Numbered from the stretch's first letter, positions 9,841 to 18,574 are shown. The stretch: 64,000 bases of DNA from Gemmata massiliana (GCF_901538265.1 NZ_LR593886.1:5911738-5975737); one strand, 5' to 3'. Notes: generated by a model not told the origin, from the letters alone. Translations and numbers: made by a program.

Positions 9841-9988
9841 CACGGGAACTCCCAAACTCGCCGAGGCACTCAACCGGCCACAAGCGCCGCGGTCACAAAG
9901 CGTGCCGGCGACTGTGCTTGGCCTTTTCTTATCGGCACGGACACGGTTACATTACGGCCGGTTCGGTCCCGAAACCACGGGTCACGGC

Positions 9989-10786
9989 ATGGATGGCCCC
10001 CTCCCGATCCCCGATCCCCACGCACCGGCCGGCTTCGTCGCGCTGAACGATCCGCGGCGCACCGAGTTCCTCGTCGAAGCGCTGAAGGTCGCGCTCCACA
10101 ATGCCGGCGAGCACCGACTGTTCCAGTCGGGCAAGCTCCCCGGTCTGTTCCCCGCGCGCACGGGACTGGCGGCCGAAGCTGCACTTCAGGCGCTGCGTGA
10201 GGGGTTACTCGAAACGGTTCGGACGGAGGCGAAGGGCAAACTGATTACCGAGTGGGTGTGCGCGACGCCGAAAGCGGTCGGGTACGTCCACGAGCACGAT
10301 TCACCGCGGTCCATTCTGCGCGAGTTAAAGGACGTGCTTCAAGCGACGCGCACCGGCGTGCCCGCGTTCATGGAGGAAGCAAAGGCCGAACTCGCTGCCC
10401 TCTCCGCGAACTTCGAGAAGCGCGCGGCCGAAATGCTCGGGCACCTCAACGACCTCGCGAAGCGCTGCGAAGCGGCCCTGCGGCGGGCGGAAACCAGCGG
10501 GCCGATCGTGACCGAATCGGTGGGTCGTGTTGTGCCGTGGGCCGTCGACGCGCTCGAATACCTCGATCGACGAACGCAGTCAGGCGCAACCGGCGACTGC
10601 CCACTGCCGGAGCTGTTCCACGCGGTCTGTGTGCGCTTCCCGGAACTGACGCTCCCCGCATTTCACGACGGTGTGAGGCGCCTCCACGACGTGCGCGCCG
10701 TTCGACTCACCCCCACCAGCGCGATCCCAGAACCGGAATACGCCGTGGTGGTGGAAGGGAAATTGATGTACGCGGTGGGTCGGTGA
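9989..10786 (+). CDS. Hypothetical coiled-coil protein
   Basis: I do not recognise this 265-aa protein. It has a Pro-rich start, a helical N-terminal half containing FQSGKLPGLFPARTG, a strongly helical Ala/Glu/Arg-rich centre (about residues 118-175: AFMEEAKAELAALSANFEKR and on) that should form a coiled coil, and a C-terminal part resembling a small winged helix (LPELFHAVCVRFPELTLPAFHDGVRRLHD). The frame is open back to 9773 but that part overlaps trpS; the ATG at 9989 lies after it. It is transcribed away from trpS and convergent with rph. A role in regulation is possible from the winged-helix-like end but is only inference. Confidence 0.7.
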   Translation: MDGPLPIPDPHAPAGFVALNDPRRTEFLVEALKVALHNAGEHRLFQSGKLPGLFPARTGLAAEAALQALREGLLETVRTEAKGKLITEWVCATPKAVGYVHEHDSPRSILRELKDVLQATRTGVPAFMEEAKAELAALSANFEKRAAEMLGHLNDLAKRCEAALRRAETSGPIVTESVGRVVPWAVDALEYLDRRTQSGATGDCPLPELFHAVCVRFPELTLPAFHDGVRRLHDVRAVRLTPTSAIPEPEYAVVVEGKLMYAVGR

Positions 10787-10840
10787 GAGCCGATTGACCA
10801 CGAAAGGCAGAGGACAGAAGACAGGGGTCAGAAGACAGAA

Positions 10841-10973
10841 CCGCGGATAACGCAGATGACGCAGATCAAACACGAGGAATGGCTTAAAGCCCTACCCAGG
10901 GTTTGAACGCATCTACCCACTATCTTCTGATCTCTGCCTTCTGTCCGATCCGCGTAACCTTTGTTATCCGCGG
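10841..10973. repeat. Imperfect intergenic inverted repeat
   Basis: An 11-bp perfect inverted pair, CCGCGGATAAC at 10841 and GTTATCCGCGG ending at 10973, flanks about 110 nt. Both sides also carry purine-rich strings of the type cagaagacag/cttctgtc. The region lies between two convergent genes. Strings of this kind recur in intergenic DNA of planctomycetes, from memory; copies elsewhere in this genome could not be checked. Confidence 0.4.
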
Positions 10974-10987
10974 CTCTGCCTGCTGAA

Positions 10988-11719
10988 TCAGAACGGCCAT
11001 GTGTTACCAAGTACCTTTTTCTGTTCGGCCGTAATGGTGCGGATGCCCGCTTCGCCCAGATCCACGAGCGCATCGAGCTGCTTGCGCGAGAAGGTGGCTT
11101 CCTCGCCACTCCCCTGCACCTCGATGATTTTCCCGCTACCGGTCATCACGAGGTTCATGTCCACGTCGGCGTCGCGGTCCTCGACGTATTCGAGGTCGAG
11201 CCGCTCCTCACCGTCCACGAGCCCGACACTCACGGCCGCAACACTATCCGTCAGCACTTCGGATACTGGAACGGTCAGCAGCGCCCTGATCGAATTCACC
11301 GCATCGACCGCCGCGACGAACGCCCCTGTAATACTCGCGGTACGAGTGCCGCCATCGGCTTCGAGCACATCACAGTCGATCCAGAGTGTGCGTTCGCCGA
11401 GTTTGTCGAGATCCACGACCGCACGCAAACTGCGACCGATGAGCCGCTGAATCTCCACACTGCGCCCGTCGACCTTGCCCGCCTTGTCGCGCGGCTTGCG
11501 CGTGTTCGTGGACCCGGGCAGCATTCCGTATTCCGCGGTGAGCCAGCCCTTCCCCTTCCCGACCAGGAAGTCCGGCACCTTCGGCTCAACACAGCAGGTG
11601 CAGAGAACGGTCGTGCGTCCCATCTTCACGAGGACCGAACCGGGCGCAGGTCGGGTGAACCCGCGCAGAAACGTCAGTTCACGGAGCGCAGAAGGAGAGC
11701 GCTCGTTGGGTCGAGGCAT
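10988..11719 (-). CDS. rph: Ribonuclease PH
   Basis: Phosphorolytic 3'-5' exoribonuclease that trims tRNA precursors to the mature 3' end. The sequence follows the family closely: RPNERSPSALRELTFLRGF at the N-terminus, GSVLVKMGRTTVLCTCCVE, the GWLTAEYGMLPGST phosphate-binding block, RSVEIQRLIGRSLRAVVDL, and TLWIDCDVLEADGGTRTASI. 243 aa, close to the usual 240. The ATG at 11719 gives MPRPNERSP; the 14 upstream codons in the open frame do not belong to the family. It may be the reason that tRNAs such as the Gln tRNA near 61.6 kb need no encoded CCA, but that is general knowledge rather than linkage. Confidence 0.95.
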   Translation of the reverse strand: MPRPNERSPSALRELTFLRGFTRPAPGSVLVKMGRTTVLCTCCVEPKVPDFLVGKGKGWLTAEYGMLPGSTNTRKPRDKAGKVDGRSVEIQRLIGRSLRAVVDLDKLGERTLWIDCDVLEADGGTRTASITGAFVAAVDAVNSIRALLTVPVSEVLTDSVAAVSVGLVDGEERLDLEYVEDRDADVDMNLVMTGSGKIIEVQGSGEEATFSRKQLDALVDLGEAGIRTITAEQKKVLGNTWPF

Positions 11720-11895
11720 GGAGTTTGTATCCGATCGCCACAGCAGGCGATGTGAGAACAAGTGGAATCGAAACCGAGTCCCGCTCGATCAATGACCGAG
11801 CACAAGAACCGCTGGCACATTGTAGTGTCGGGGCCGCTGAGCAAATCACGAATCGCAAGCTCGACGGCGCCCGCGCGCACGGCCTCGCGTGTCAG

Positions 11896-12085
11896 TTACC
11901 GCTTCACGTTGTTGAGCGTTTCCAGCGCCATCAGCAGCACCTGCGTGCCCTTGCGCCCAGCCCTTGTGCGCGAACGGCTTCGTAGGGCTAGCGAAGCAGA
12001 CCCAGCCCCGGCAGCGCGAGGTTCATCATCTCCGCTTCGGCAGAGCTATCCCCATGTCTTTGATGAAATGTTCGATGCGCCACTT
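11896..12085 (-). pseudogene. C-terminal stub of a GarR/MmsB-type dehydrogenase
   Basis: On the minus strand this segment is clearly homologous to the last 60 or so codons of the intact gene at 58273-59181, starting at the same TAA stop and reading through KRNVVNL-type C-terminal codons (lysine-arginine end, ALLMALE-like helix, GLGL loop). By eye about four bases in five agree, with small indels that break the frame. The N-terminal Rossmann domain is absent. It is therefore a decayed, truncated paralogue rather than a recent copy. Confidence 0.75.
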
Positions 12086-12500
12086 CGTGGCATTCAGGTT
12101 AACGACAAGCGCTGTCACCGTAACGGTTTGCAAGCTGCGACTGTCACCTTAGCACGGGCCGTCAGCAGGCGCGATTTGAGCTTACCGTGGGGCTGTTTTA
12201 GTCAACCTGTGCATCGTTTTATGCACCAAAAAGTGCTTTGAAAAAAACGGAAGTTTCCGTACGCGCCCTCGTAAGGCTTCGTGTAGATACGGTGTCATAT
12301 TTCGGTTGCGGATTTAACCCCACCCAGAAGTAGGGCACCGCTGGGGTGAGTCACAGCATATAACACCAGGCCATGTGATAAAATTATATTCTTTTCCAAT
12401 TTACACTTATAATTATATTTTACCTTTTACTATCGTCTATTTGCCATTCCGTGTCGAACTTCGATCGCGAGGCGGGAACGGTTGGTGAAAGGATCGCTTG

Positions 12501-12617
12501 ATGTCATTTGCCAACTTCACCGAACTGTTTCAACGAGCAACGGGAACCCGTTTCCATGACTCATACCGAATCCGATTGCTCCGTACCCCTCTCCAAGTGT
12601 GGGGGAGTCTACTATGA
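12501..12617 (+). pseudogene. Short ORF, possible helicase N-terminal stub
   Basis: A 38-codon ORF opens at ATG 12501 with AAAGGA eight bases before it and reads MSFANFTELFQRATG, then TRFHDSYRIRL. The pattern F..F...TG..F..YR.RL resembles the first residues of DEAD-box/Cas3-like helicases (where the usual string is of the type FF...TG..PY.YQ.RL). It is cut off by the IS630 transposase, whose ATG overlaps its TGA. The match is weak and short; it could be a chance ORF. The 250 nt before it (12245-12500) are AT-rich and hold no other gene or repeat array. Confidence 0.25.
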
Positions 12618-13474
12618 CGCGATTACCCGTAGTTACCCACCTGGCGCACGATGAGATTGATCGGTGTTACCAGAGTTGTTCGGATGCAGCCGAGAAGGCC
12701 CGGTGGCATGTGTTGTGGCTGGTTACACGCCCCGATCAACCGGTCTCAGCCATCGTGGCCGCGCGCCTGGTCGGGTTCACTCCGGCCTGGGGCCGCGCGA
12801 TCCTCAAGCGGTACAATGCACGCGGACCCGAGGCACTAGCTGACCGGCGCCGGAACAATGGGGCCGGATTCAAGCGCCCCCCGCAACAGGCAGAGTTGTT
12901 CGCCGCGCTCCAGAAGCCGCTTCCCGATCACGAGTTGTGGAGCGGACGCAAGGTCGCTGCCTTCGTCAAGGACCGGTTCGGCGTCTGTCAGGCTCCGATA
13001 GAAATGTCCTCTCGGATCACCGGGCGCAACGCCAAGCGCGTACTGTTCGGGGCCATCAACCCGCGCACCGGGCACCGACGGATAATCCGTTGCCCGTCGA
13101 TGCCACGAGAGGACGTCCGGGCGTTCCTGCGGCACTTGCAGAGCCGCTACCGGGACCGAACGCTGTGGCTAATATTGGATCGTGTCCCATGCCACGAGGC
13201 GCACCCGAGCCAGGTATTGGCCGGGCGGTTGAGGATCGGACTGATGTGGCTGCCGACCCAGCGCCCGGAACTGAATCCGGTGGGCCACCTGTGGCGGGAA
13301 CTCAAGCGACTCGTCGCGGCCAATCGACAGTTCCGGACCATCGACGAGGGCGCGTTACGCCGAGCGCTGGTTCCTCGGGTTGACCGCACGAGAATCGCTC
13401 CGGAAGGCCGGAGTGTTAGCCGAGGGCTTCTGGCTCAGCGTTTTACCTGTGAAGGCTTCTGCCGACCTACTTAG
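12614..13474 (+). pseudogene. IS630-family transposase with internal deletion
   Basis: The N-terminal 115 residues are a typical IS630 helix-turn-helix region (RWHVLWLVTRPDQPVSAIVAARLVGF, RYNARGPEALADRR). After VAAFVKDRFGV the expected segment with the first catalytic Asp is missing, and the frame resumes at RNAKRVLFGAINPRTGHRR. The second Asp (LWLILDRVPCHEA) and the Glu region (LPTQRPELNPVGHLWRELKR) are present. Near the 3' end the family sequence moves to the next frame (AERWFLGLTARESLRKAG) and returns for the terminal FCRPT. With a catalytic Asp lost and frame changes it cannot be active. Confidence 0.8.
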
Positions 13475-13789
13475 TCGGGGAATTGCCGCTCGAACCGAAC
13501 ATGCCGTGAATGGTTAGTGCTCCAAATCGTGGCATTTGATGCGGGCCACTTTCGCGCCCTCGGAGCAAACGTGGCTTCGTCGACGGTCACGTCAAACTCG
13601 CGCACGAGCGCGATTTTGGTAACGTGATCGTCGAACCAGGCGCGGCGCCCGGGCAAGTGCGTGATCTACCGCCGTAACAACATGTCAGCAACGCCAACGA
13701 AATGGACGGTTCTCTGGGACCGTCCTGCCTCATTTTGAGCTCGCGCCGATTGCCGCACTGAAACCGCGCGTTTGATCCTTTGCGTGGTT
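13475..13789. other. 315 nt without a supported gene
   Basis: A 61-codon ORF on the minus strand (13471-13656) contains AWFDDHVTKIALVREFDVTV, which looks like once-coding sequence, but I cannot name a family. Nothing else is seen. It lies between two transposon or sigma-factor remnants and is probably debris. Confidence 0.4.
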
Positions 13790-14030
13790 ACACGCGTCAC
13801 ACGGAGACGGGGACAGCTGGGGCGAACTGTTTGAGCGCTACCGCCCGTACCTCATGTTCCTGGCGCGAATCCCGCTCGGGCATTAACTACAAGGTAAGGC
13901 CGATCCGGCCGATATTGTTCAGGAAGCTCTGCTCCAGGCCCATCAGGAAGTCCATGCCTTTCGGGGCCGGTCCGAGGGTGAGTTTACCGCCTAGTTAAGG
14001 ACCATCCTGGCCAGCTGCCTCGCGCCTGAC
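13790..14030 (+). pseudogene. Decayed ECF sigma factor (region 2)
   Basis: Reading in one frame gives GDSWGELFERYRPYLMFLAR, then a TAA at 13884, then LQGKADPADIVQEALLQAHQ, EVHAFRGRSEGEFTA, a TAG at 13992 and LRTILASCLA. This is the sigma-70 region 2 of the planctomycete ECF type (LFxRYRPYL, DPADIVQEALLQAH, EGEFxAWLRxILA). Two nonsense codons and the missing region 4 show it is dead. It runs straight into an IS3-family fragment, so the 3' half was probably lost with that insertion. Confidence 0.75.
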
Positions 14031-14045
14031 CTGACAGTATTTGGG

Positions 14046-14283
14046 AACGCCGGTGCGTGGGTTGAGCGGGTCGAGGTGGCTGGTGTGCGGATGAGCATGG
14101 ACGGGCCGGGGCGGTGCCTGGACAACGCGTTCCTGCGGGGGTACGAATCGGTGCCGGTGTTGGAGTGGGCCGCGGATGTACTTCGCCTTCTACAACGAGG
14201 CACAACTGCACCGGTCGCTCGGGTACAAAACACCAACCGAGGTATACCGGGCAGGAAAGTCAAAAGAGCCGGCGAGGGAGTAG
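14046..14283 (+). pseudogene. IS3-family OrfB fragment
   Basis: The segment RMSMDGPGRCLDNAF is the DDE signature of IS3-type integrases, but the following catalytic helix is deleted and the frame jumps to VPVLEWA, then shifts again to MYFAFYNEAQLHRSLGYKTP and TEVYRAGK, the usual end of IS3 OrfB. Deletion plus a frameshift; no OrfA is present. Confidence 0.75.
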
Positions 14284-14325
14284 CTAAGAATCGCGGCTTT
14301 TGGTCTCGACAACGGGGCCACCACA

Positions 14326-14483
14326 GACCTCAACCCAATCGAGAAGGCATTCCAAATTCTAGGTTCTGTTGAGGAAGGTTGCCAAGCGCGACGTCGAGTC
14401 CCTGTGACGCTACTTGGCAGAGACGCTCAACGAATTCACACCCGACGAATGCCGTAACTGCTTCGCTAGTTGCAGCTACCACA
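14326..14483 (+). pseudogene. IS630-family transposase C-terminal fragment
   Basis: DLNPIEKAFQIL, then after a one-base frame change LLRKVAKRDVESL, a TGA, and RYLAETLNEFTPDECRNCF. This is the C-terminal end of an IS630 OrfB (PDLNPIE with the catalytic Glu, and the FTPDEC..YF end). It is a different subfamily from the transposase at 12614. Confidence 0.7.
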
Positions 14484-14732
14484 ACCCGAGACCCACTCTA
14501 ACCGAGTCCCAAAATGGTATGGTGACTGGCTGGACCATCCAGAGATAGTTTGTGGGCGATTGGGTTCCTGGACCACCGCCGCCTGACGGTTACGAATCTA
14601 CCAAACTTGGTATCACTCCCAAAGTCGATCGAGAGGAAGGCGCATTTCCGCGACCCAATTCATTTCACCCCAGGTGCCGATTATGCCGATTAAATTGACA
14701 TGATGTTGAGACGTCACGGCCGAGGGGCACAC

Positions 14733-15794
14733 ATGAACGCAATTCGGAAGACCGTCAGGCCGACTGTTATTTTAGTAGCCGCGGTACTGGCTGGTAGTGG
14801 GTGCCTCAGCGCCGGTCCGCGCACCCCAATCACCCCGCCCCCGGATTTGCCGCGCGAGTTGGTCAAGGTTTCGTTGCCCGATTATCGAGTCGAACCACCT
14901 GACGTGCTCCTGATCGAAGCTGTCCGCGCGATCCCGAAGCCGCCGTACCGGGCCGAACCGCTCGATGTATTGTTCGTCTCGCTCGCCGACCCCGCCGGCG
15001 ACCCACTTTCGGGACCGGTGAGTGTCGAATCGGACGGGACGGTCAACCTCGGGGCCTCTTACGGCGGGTCGGTCAAAGTCGTCGGGCTCACGATCCCCGA
15101 AATCCGGGCGCTGCTCGAAGACCACCTCGAAAAGGTGGTCAAGTTGAAGGCTCCTCGACTCACGGTAACGCTGGCCCAAGGGCGCGCAGCCCAGCGCATC
15201 AACGGCCCACACCTCGTCCGGCAGGACGGGACGGTGTCGCTGGGAACATACGGGAGCGTGCGGGTTTCCGGTCTAACTCTGGCCGAAATCCGACAGGCTC
15301 TCGAATCGCACTTGTCGGCGTACCTCGAAAAACCCGAGATCTCGGTCGACGTTCAGGGGTACAATAGCAAACTGTTCTACGTCATTCAGGACGGTGGCGG
15401 AGTGGGGCAAACGGTGACCCGTTTACCCGTCACGGGTAACGAAACAGTTCTCGACGCAATCTCACAACTGAATGGGCTCTCACCGGTCGCGAGCCAAGAC
15501 CGCATTTGGGTGTCGCGTCCGGCCCCGGTCGGCGCCAGCCCCCAGATCTTACCGGTTGACTGGCGCGCGATTACCGAGTGCGGCGACACGAGCACGAACT
15601 ACCAGTTAATGCCCGGGGACCGCGTGTTCGTCGCCGCGTACCCAATGGTTCGGGTCGACACCACGATGGCGCGACTTTTTGCCCCGATCGAACGTGTTCT
15701 CGGAATCACATCCTTGGGAACTGGCACGGCCAAACAGATCAGGTTCTTCAACTCGTTCAACGGCAGCGGCGGTGGCGGTGGCTTCGGCCCGTGA
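14733..15794 (+). CDS. Polysaccharide export outer-membrane lipoprotein (Wza/OPX type)
   Basis: Forms the periplasmic and outer-membrane channel through which exopolysaccharide leaves the cell. A signal peptide (residues about 10-26) ends at LAGSGC, a plausible lipoprotein cysteine. Two poly-export beta-grasp segments follow: YRAEPLDVLFVSLADPAGDP with SVESDGTVNLG, and VRQDGTVSLGTYGSVRVSG; each is followed by a T-L/I-x-E-I-R helix. A later SLBB-like part ends near GDRVFVAAYPMVRVDT. The tail is Gly-rich. The ATG at 14733 is chosen over 14700 because it starts the signal peptide. The partner Wzz/BY-kinase is 26 kb away in this window, which suggests a split locus. Confidence 0.88.
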   Translation: MNAIRKTVRPTVILVAAVLAGSGCLSAGPRTPITPPPDLPRELVKVSLPDYRVEPPDVLLIEAVRAIPKPPYRAEPLDVLFVSLADPAGDPLSGPVSVESDGTVNLGASYGGSVKVVGLTIPEIRALLEDHLEKVVKLKAPRLTVTLAQGRAAQRINGPHLVRQDGTVSLGTYGSVRVSGLTLAEIRQALESHLSAYLEKPEISVDVQGYNSKLFYVIQDGGGVGQTVTRLPVTGNETVLDAISQLNGLSPVASQDRIWVSRPAPVGASPQILPVDWRAITECGDTSTNYQLMPGDRVFVAAYPMVRVDTTMARLFAPIERVLGITSLGTGTAKQIRFFNSFNGSGGGGGFGP

Positions 15795-15860
15795 GGTACA
15801 GTTAGCTTTGTGATATGATCCAAGGGTCCAAGCTCCGAATCGATCCCGCGGAGGAACTTC

Positions 15861-16334
15861 ATGAAATGGCGTGTACTCGCGACAATCAGTGTGGCACTTC
15901 TCGCGACCGACCGGGTGTCCGCACAACCACAAGTCGGTCCCCCGACCCAGCGCCCGACGATTAGTCCGTACCTCAACCTTCTCCGGGGGGGGGGCTCAAC
16001 GGCCCTAAATTACTACGGACTCGTGCGCCCCGAGATCCAAGCCCGTCAGTCGATCCAGAATCTCCAGGGGGCCGTTACAGCGAACCGGCAAGCGATCGAC
16101 AATATTGACTCGGGCGGGTCGGGTAACGACACATCTGTAACGGGTCACCAGGCCGGGTTCCTCAACCACGGCAGTTACTTCATGACCGGCGGGGCCGGGC
16201 AAATAGGCGGTCTCGGTGGCACGAACCGCTCGGCCGTCAACAACAACCGGGCGTTCACTAACCAAGTTCGTCCCCCCGGACTACCCGGGGGAACAGGGGG
16301 CGCCCTCGGCACGCCCCCCGCGCGAAAGAAATAG
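15861..16334 (+). CDS. Small secreted protein next to export gene
   Basis: 157 aa with a clear signal peptide (MKWRVLATISVALLATDRVSA, cleavage before QPQ). The mature part is low in charge and rich in Gly, Asn and Gln: RPTISPYLNLLRGGGSTALN, then a possible short coiled segment (RQSIQNLQGAVTANRQAID) and a Gly/Pro-rich tail ending in basic residues. No membrane anchor or sorting signal. It starts 66 nt after the export lipoprotein and is probably co-transcribed. Proteins with the YLNLLR..G...NYYG..RP motif recur in Gemmata-type genomes from memory; the function is unknown. Confidence 0.75.
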   Translation: MKWRVLATISVALLATDRVSAQPQVGPPTQRPTISPYLNLLRGGGSTALNYYGLVRPEIQARQSIQNLQGAVTANRQAIDNIDSGGSGNDTSVTGHQAGFLNHGSYFMTGGAGQIGGLGGTNRSAVNNNRAFTNQVRPPGLPGGTGGALGTPPARKK

Positions 16335-16348
16335 CCGCTCGGTTAGTA

Positions 16349-16414
16349 CGGTGGTAAACGGTGCGGCCCGACCAACTACTTCGATAATTGGTCGGGCCGC
16401 ACCGTTTACCACCG
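16349..16414. terminator. Bidirectional terminator, 27-bp perfect stem
   Basis: The arms 16349-16375 and 16388-16414 are perfect reverse complements (27 bp) around a 12-nt loop. The hairpin sits between the stop codons of the secreted-protein gene (plus strand) and the FHA gene (minus strand). There is no run of T on either side, so it acts by stem strength or with Rho. The stem is unusually long and perfect for a bacterial terminator. Confidence 0.7.
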
Positions 16415-16428
16415 AGTTTGCACCACTC

Positions 16429-17571
16429 TCAGGGCGATTTCTTCCCGTTCGTACTCGATGTTTTCTGCACGAGCCGATCGAAAAACCATGCGTGGGCGTC
16501 CGCCAACAGGTGAGCCTCGGCGGGGTCTACGACCCGTGGCACGGGGCGCGGAGCCGGCGGGTGAACGGTCGGCGGCGTTGTTGCTGTGGGCGCCGCGAGC
16601 GCAGGGGCGGGAGCGGGGGACAGGGGAGCCGTGCGCGCTTCGCGGATCAATTCTTGGACCTGCCGCATCTGTTCGCACATCATCGCCGTGTGCTCCTGCT
16701 GCATGGTCGTGAACATCCGGGCCATCGTCACGAAACACTGCTGGAACTGCTCCATCATTTCGCGGAGCGGAACACCGGCCGCCCCCGTTGTATCGAGCAC
16801 CGGTGCGAACGGGTTCTGCTGAATCCCGCTCACACCAAACGGAACGGGCGGATGCGCGGTCGAAGGGCCGACCCGGAGCAGCAGGGAGATCTTCCCGAGT
16901 TCGATCAGGTCTCCGTCACGGAGTGACGTGACGCGGGTAGGGCGCCCGTTCAGAACGGTCCCCCCGCGGCTCAACAGATCCACGCACCAGATCCCCTCGC
17001 GCGTCTTCACGATCGCGCACTGGAAGTACGCGACCGCCTCGTCCAAGAAACGGAGGTTGCAGTTCGGGTGGCGCCCGATCAGGGTCACCGGTTGGTCGAG
17101 CGCGAAGCGCCCGTTCGGCCCACCTGGGGCATGAACATCGAGCGTCGCGAGAGGGACTGCGTCCGGATTGAACCCCGGCTCGCGCCACTCGGATTCACCA
17201 GACAACTCTCCCGTGGCCGTGATCTGAACGTCGAACATCCCGATCCGGACCGTTTGGCCCGGGTGGATCCACCCGCGCCCCTGCCCCCCGTCATCCCACA
17301 ACACCCCCGTGCGGCTCCCGAGGTCGATGCAGTACGGCACCCCGTCGACGAGTTGCAGGTAGGCGTGACACTGGCTCACACTCGGGTCGTCCAGCCGAAC
17401 GCCGGCCCGTGGGGCGCGCCCGAGCAGGGCATACGACTGCCCGATGCACTGAGAGCGAACCTCACCGCTCGTCCGGTGAACGGCGTGAACGTCGAGACCG
17501 CCGGGAAGTCTGGTTGCCAAGGCGAATACTCCCGAGGACGATAGGGAAGTGGCACCATCTGACTGCGACAT
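16429..17571 (-). CDS. Protein with two FHA domains
   Basis: FHA domains bind phosphothreonine, so this cytoplasmic 380-aa protein is probably a reader of kinase output. FHA1 (about 45-115) has LLGRAPRAGVRLDDPSVSQCHAYL with the S-x-x-H motif and DLGSRTGVLWDD; FHA2 (about 160-235) has LIGRHPNCNLRFLDEAVAYF and GGTVLNGRP but lacks the S-x-x-H (AYFQC instead). A helical Met/Gln-rich segment (REMMEQFQQCFVTMARMFTT) that may form a coiled coil, then a Pro/Ala linker and a short C-terminal helix follow. ATG at 17571. With several Ser/Thr kinases nearby a signalling role is likely; the partner is unknown. Confidence 0.87.
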   Translation of the reverse strand: MSQSDGATSLSSSGVFALATRLPGGLDVHAVHRTSGEVRSQCIGQSYALLGRAPRAGVRLDDPSVSQCHAYLQLVDGVPYCIDLGSRTGVLWDDGGQGRGWIHPGQTVRIGMFDVQITATGELSGESEWREPGFNPDAVPLATLDVHAPGGPNGRFALDQPVTLIGRHPNCNLRFLDEAVAYFQCAIVKTREGIWCVDLLSRGGTVLNGRPTRVTSLRDGDLIELGKISLLLRVGPSTAHPPVPFGVSGIQQNPFAPVLDTTGAAGVPLREMMEQFQQCFVTMARMFTTMQQEHTAMMCEQMRQVQELIREARTAPLSPAPAPALAAPTATTPPTVHPPAPRPVPRVVDPAEAHLLADAHAWFFDRLVQKTSSTNGKKSP

Positions 17572-18100
17572 TCAGCACACTCGGGACGAGACTATTTGGA
17601 GACGCCGGCCGGCGGCGCACGAATTCAACCCCTTGAGGACTAATAATTAGTCTAGAGCACAAGATCGCACCGCGATACCGAAGATGTCGCGAACGCGGTT
17701 GTGGGCGAATCCGTAATATTCCGTGCCCGGTGTTAGTTTGGGTTATGGAGTAGTAAGTGGCACGGATTTTCTTGATCTTTTCTTCGTCTTCGTACCCCGT
17801 GGCAGTTCCGAGTGCAGAGCAAGCCACTTGTGTTACGGAAATCCGAGCGTTCTTCTTTCGCAATAACAACGTGCGGTTCCATTCGCGGCGCGATCTATCC
17901 GACGCACGCAGCGCATCAGCATTACCGAATGGTGAGCACGAGTTGATGCTCTGGTGAAAGTGGGAGGTGTGTTACAAATGGGCGTGAATATTCATCGAAT
18001 TTAACCGCACTTCCGTTGTAGACGGTTCACTTGCCCGCTACCATTCCACCTCTCTCTCCGTTTTCGGTATTCGCCCAACACCAAACTCTGGAGTCGCCCC
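17572..18100. other. Intergenic region with promoters of divergent genes
   Basis: 529 nt between the FHA gene and the acetyltransferase gene. A 15-nt palindrome GACTAATAATTAGTC lies at 17638-17652, 67 nt upstream of the FHA start, and could be an operator. The short ORFs here show no coding character. Base composition is more AT-rich than the flanking genes. Confidence 0.5.
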
Positions 18101-18574
18101 GTGCCGACCGAAACCGAACTCCACTACATCTGCAAGCCCACCGCCCTTCGCCCCGTCGCCCGTGTAATCGATTTTCTCACCACACAGGAATTCCTCGCCG
18201 ACGAACCCGCGTGCAAGCGTCTCTGGGATCTCATCTCCACACTCTTCCGCACCCGCAGCAAATTCCTCGCGGTTTGGTCGGGTGTTAAGTACGTGGCCGT
18301 TCACCGCGAACTGGACGGGCGCGCGGACGGGTTCCTCCTCGTGAACGCCCCGATCAACTGGCAAATCGATTACGTCGTCGTTAGCCCCGAGGCCCACGGC
18401 CGCGGGATCGCGTCTGCACTCGTCACCGAAACCGCGAACCAAGCGTTCCTGCGCGGCGCGCCCTACGTCATGCTCACCAGCAAAGAGAGCCTGCGTCGCC
18501 TCTACGAGGGCTGCGGGTTCATCCCCGTTTCCGAGTCTCCCGCGCTCGTCGCCGCGGACTGCCAAACTGTCTAA
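18101..18574 (+). CDS. GNAT-family N-acetyltransferase
   Basis: 157 aa with a GNAT core in its second half: a beta strand IDYVVVSPEAHGRGIASALV carrying the acetyl-CoA pyrophosphate loop (HGRGIA), then an alpha helix and the ML..KESLRRLYEGCGF end that forms the second half of the fold. The N-terminal part (residues 1-60) contains the helices before the core. The substrate is unknown; the following gene makes glucosamine 6-phosphate, whose acetylation is a known GNAT reaction (Gna1-type), but nothing in the sequence proves that link. The start is GTG at 18101. It is 138 nt before glmS. Confidence 0.83.
   Translation: MPTETELHYICKPTALRPVARVIDFLTTQEFLADEPACKRLWDLISTLFRTRSKFLAVWSGVKYVAVHRELDGRADGFLLVNAPINWQIDYVVVSPEAHGRGIASALVTETANQAFLRGAPYVMLTSKESLRRLYEGCGFIPVSESPALVAADCQTV

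Noticed and set aside
12245-12500. Possible CRISPR array beside the Cas3-like stub
   Set aside because: No repeated unit of 20 nt or more was seen in this AT-rich stretch.
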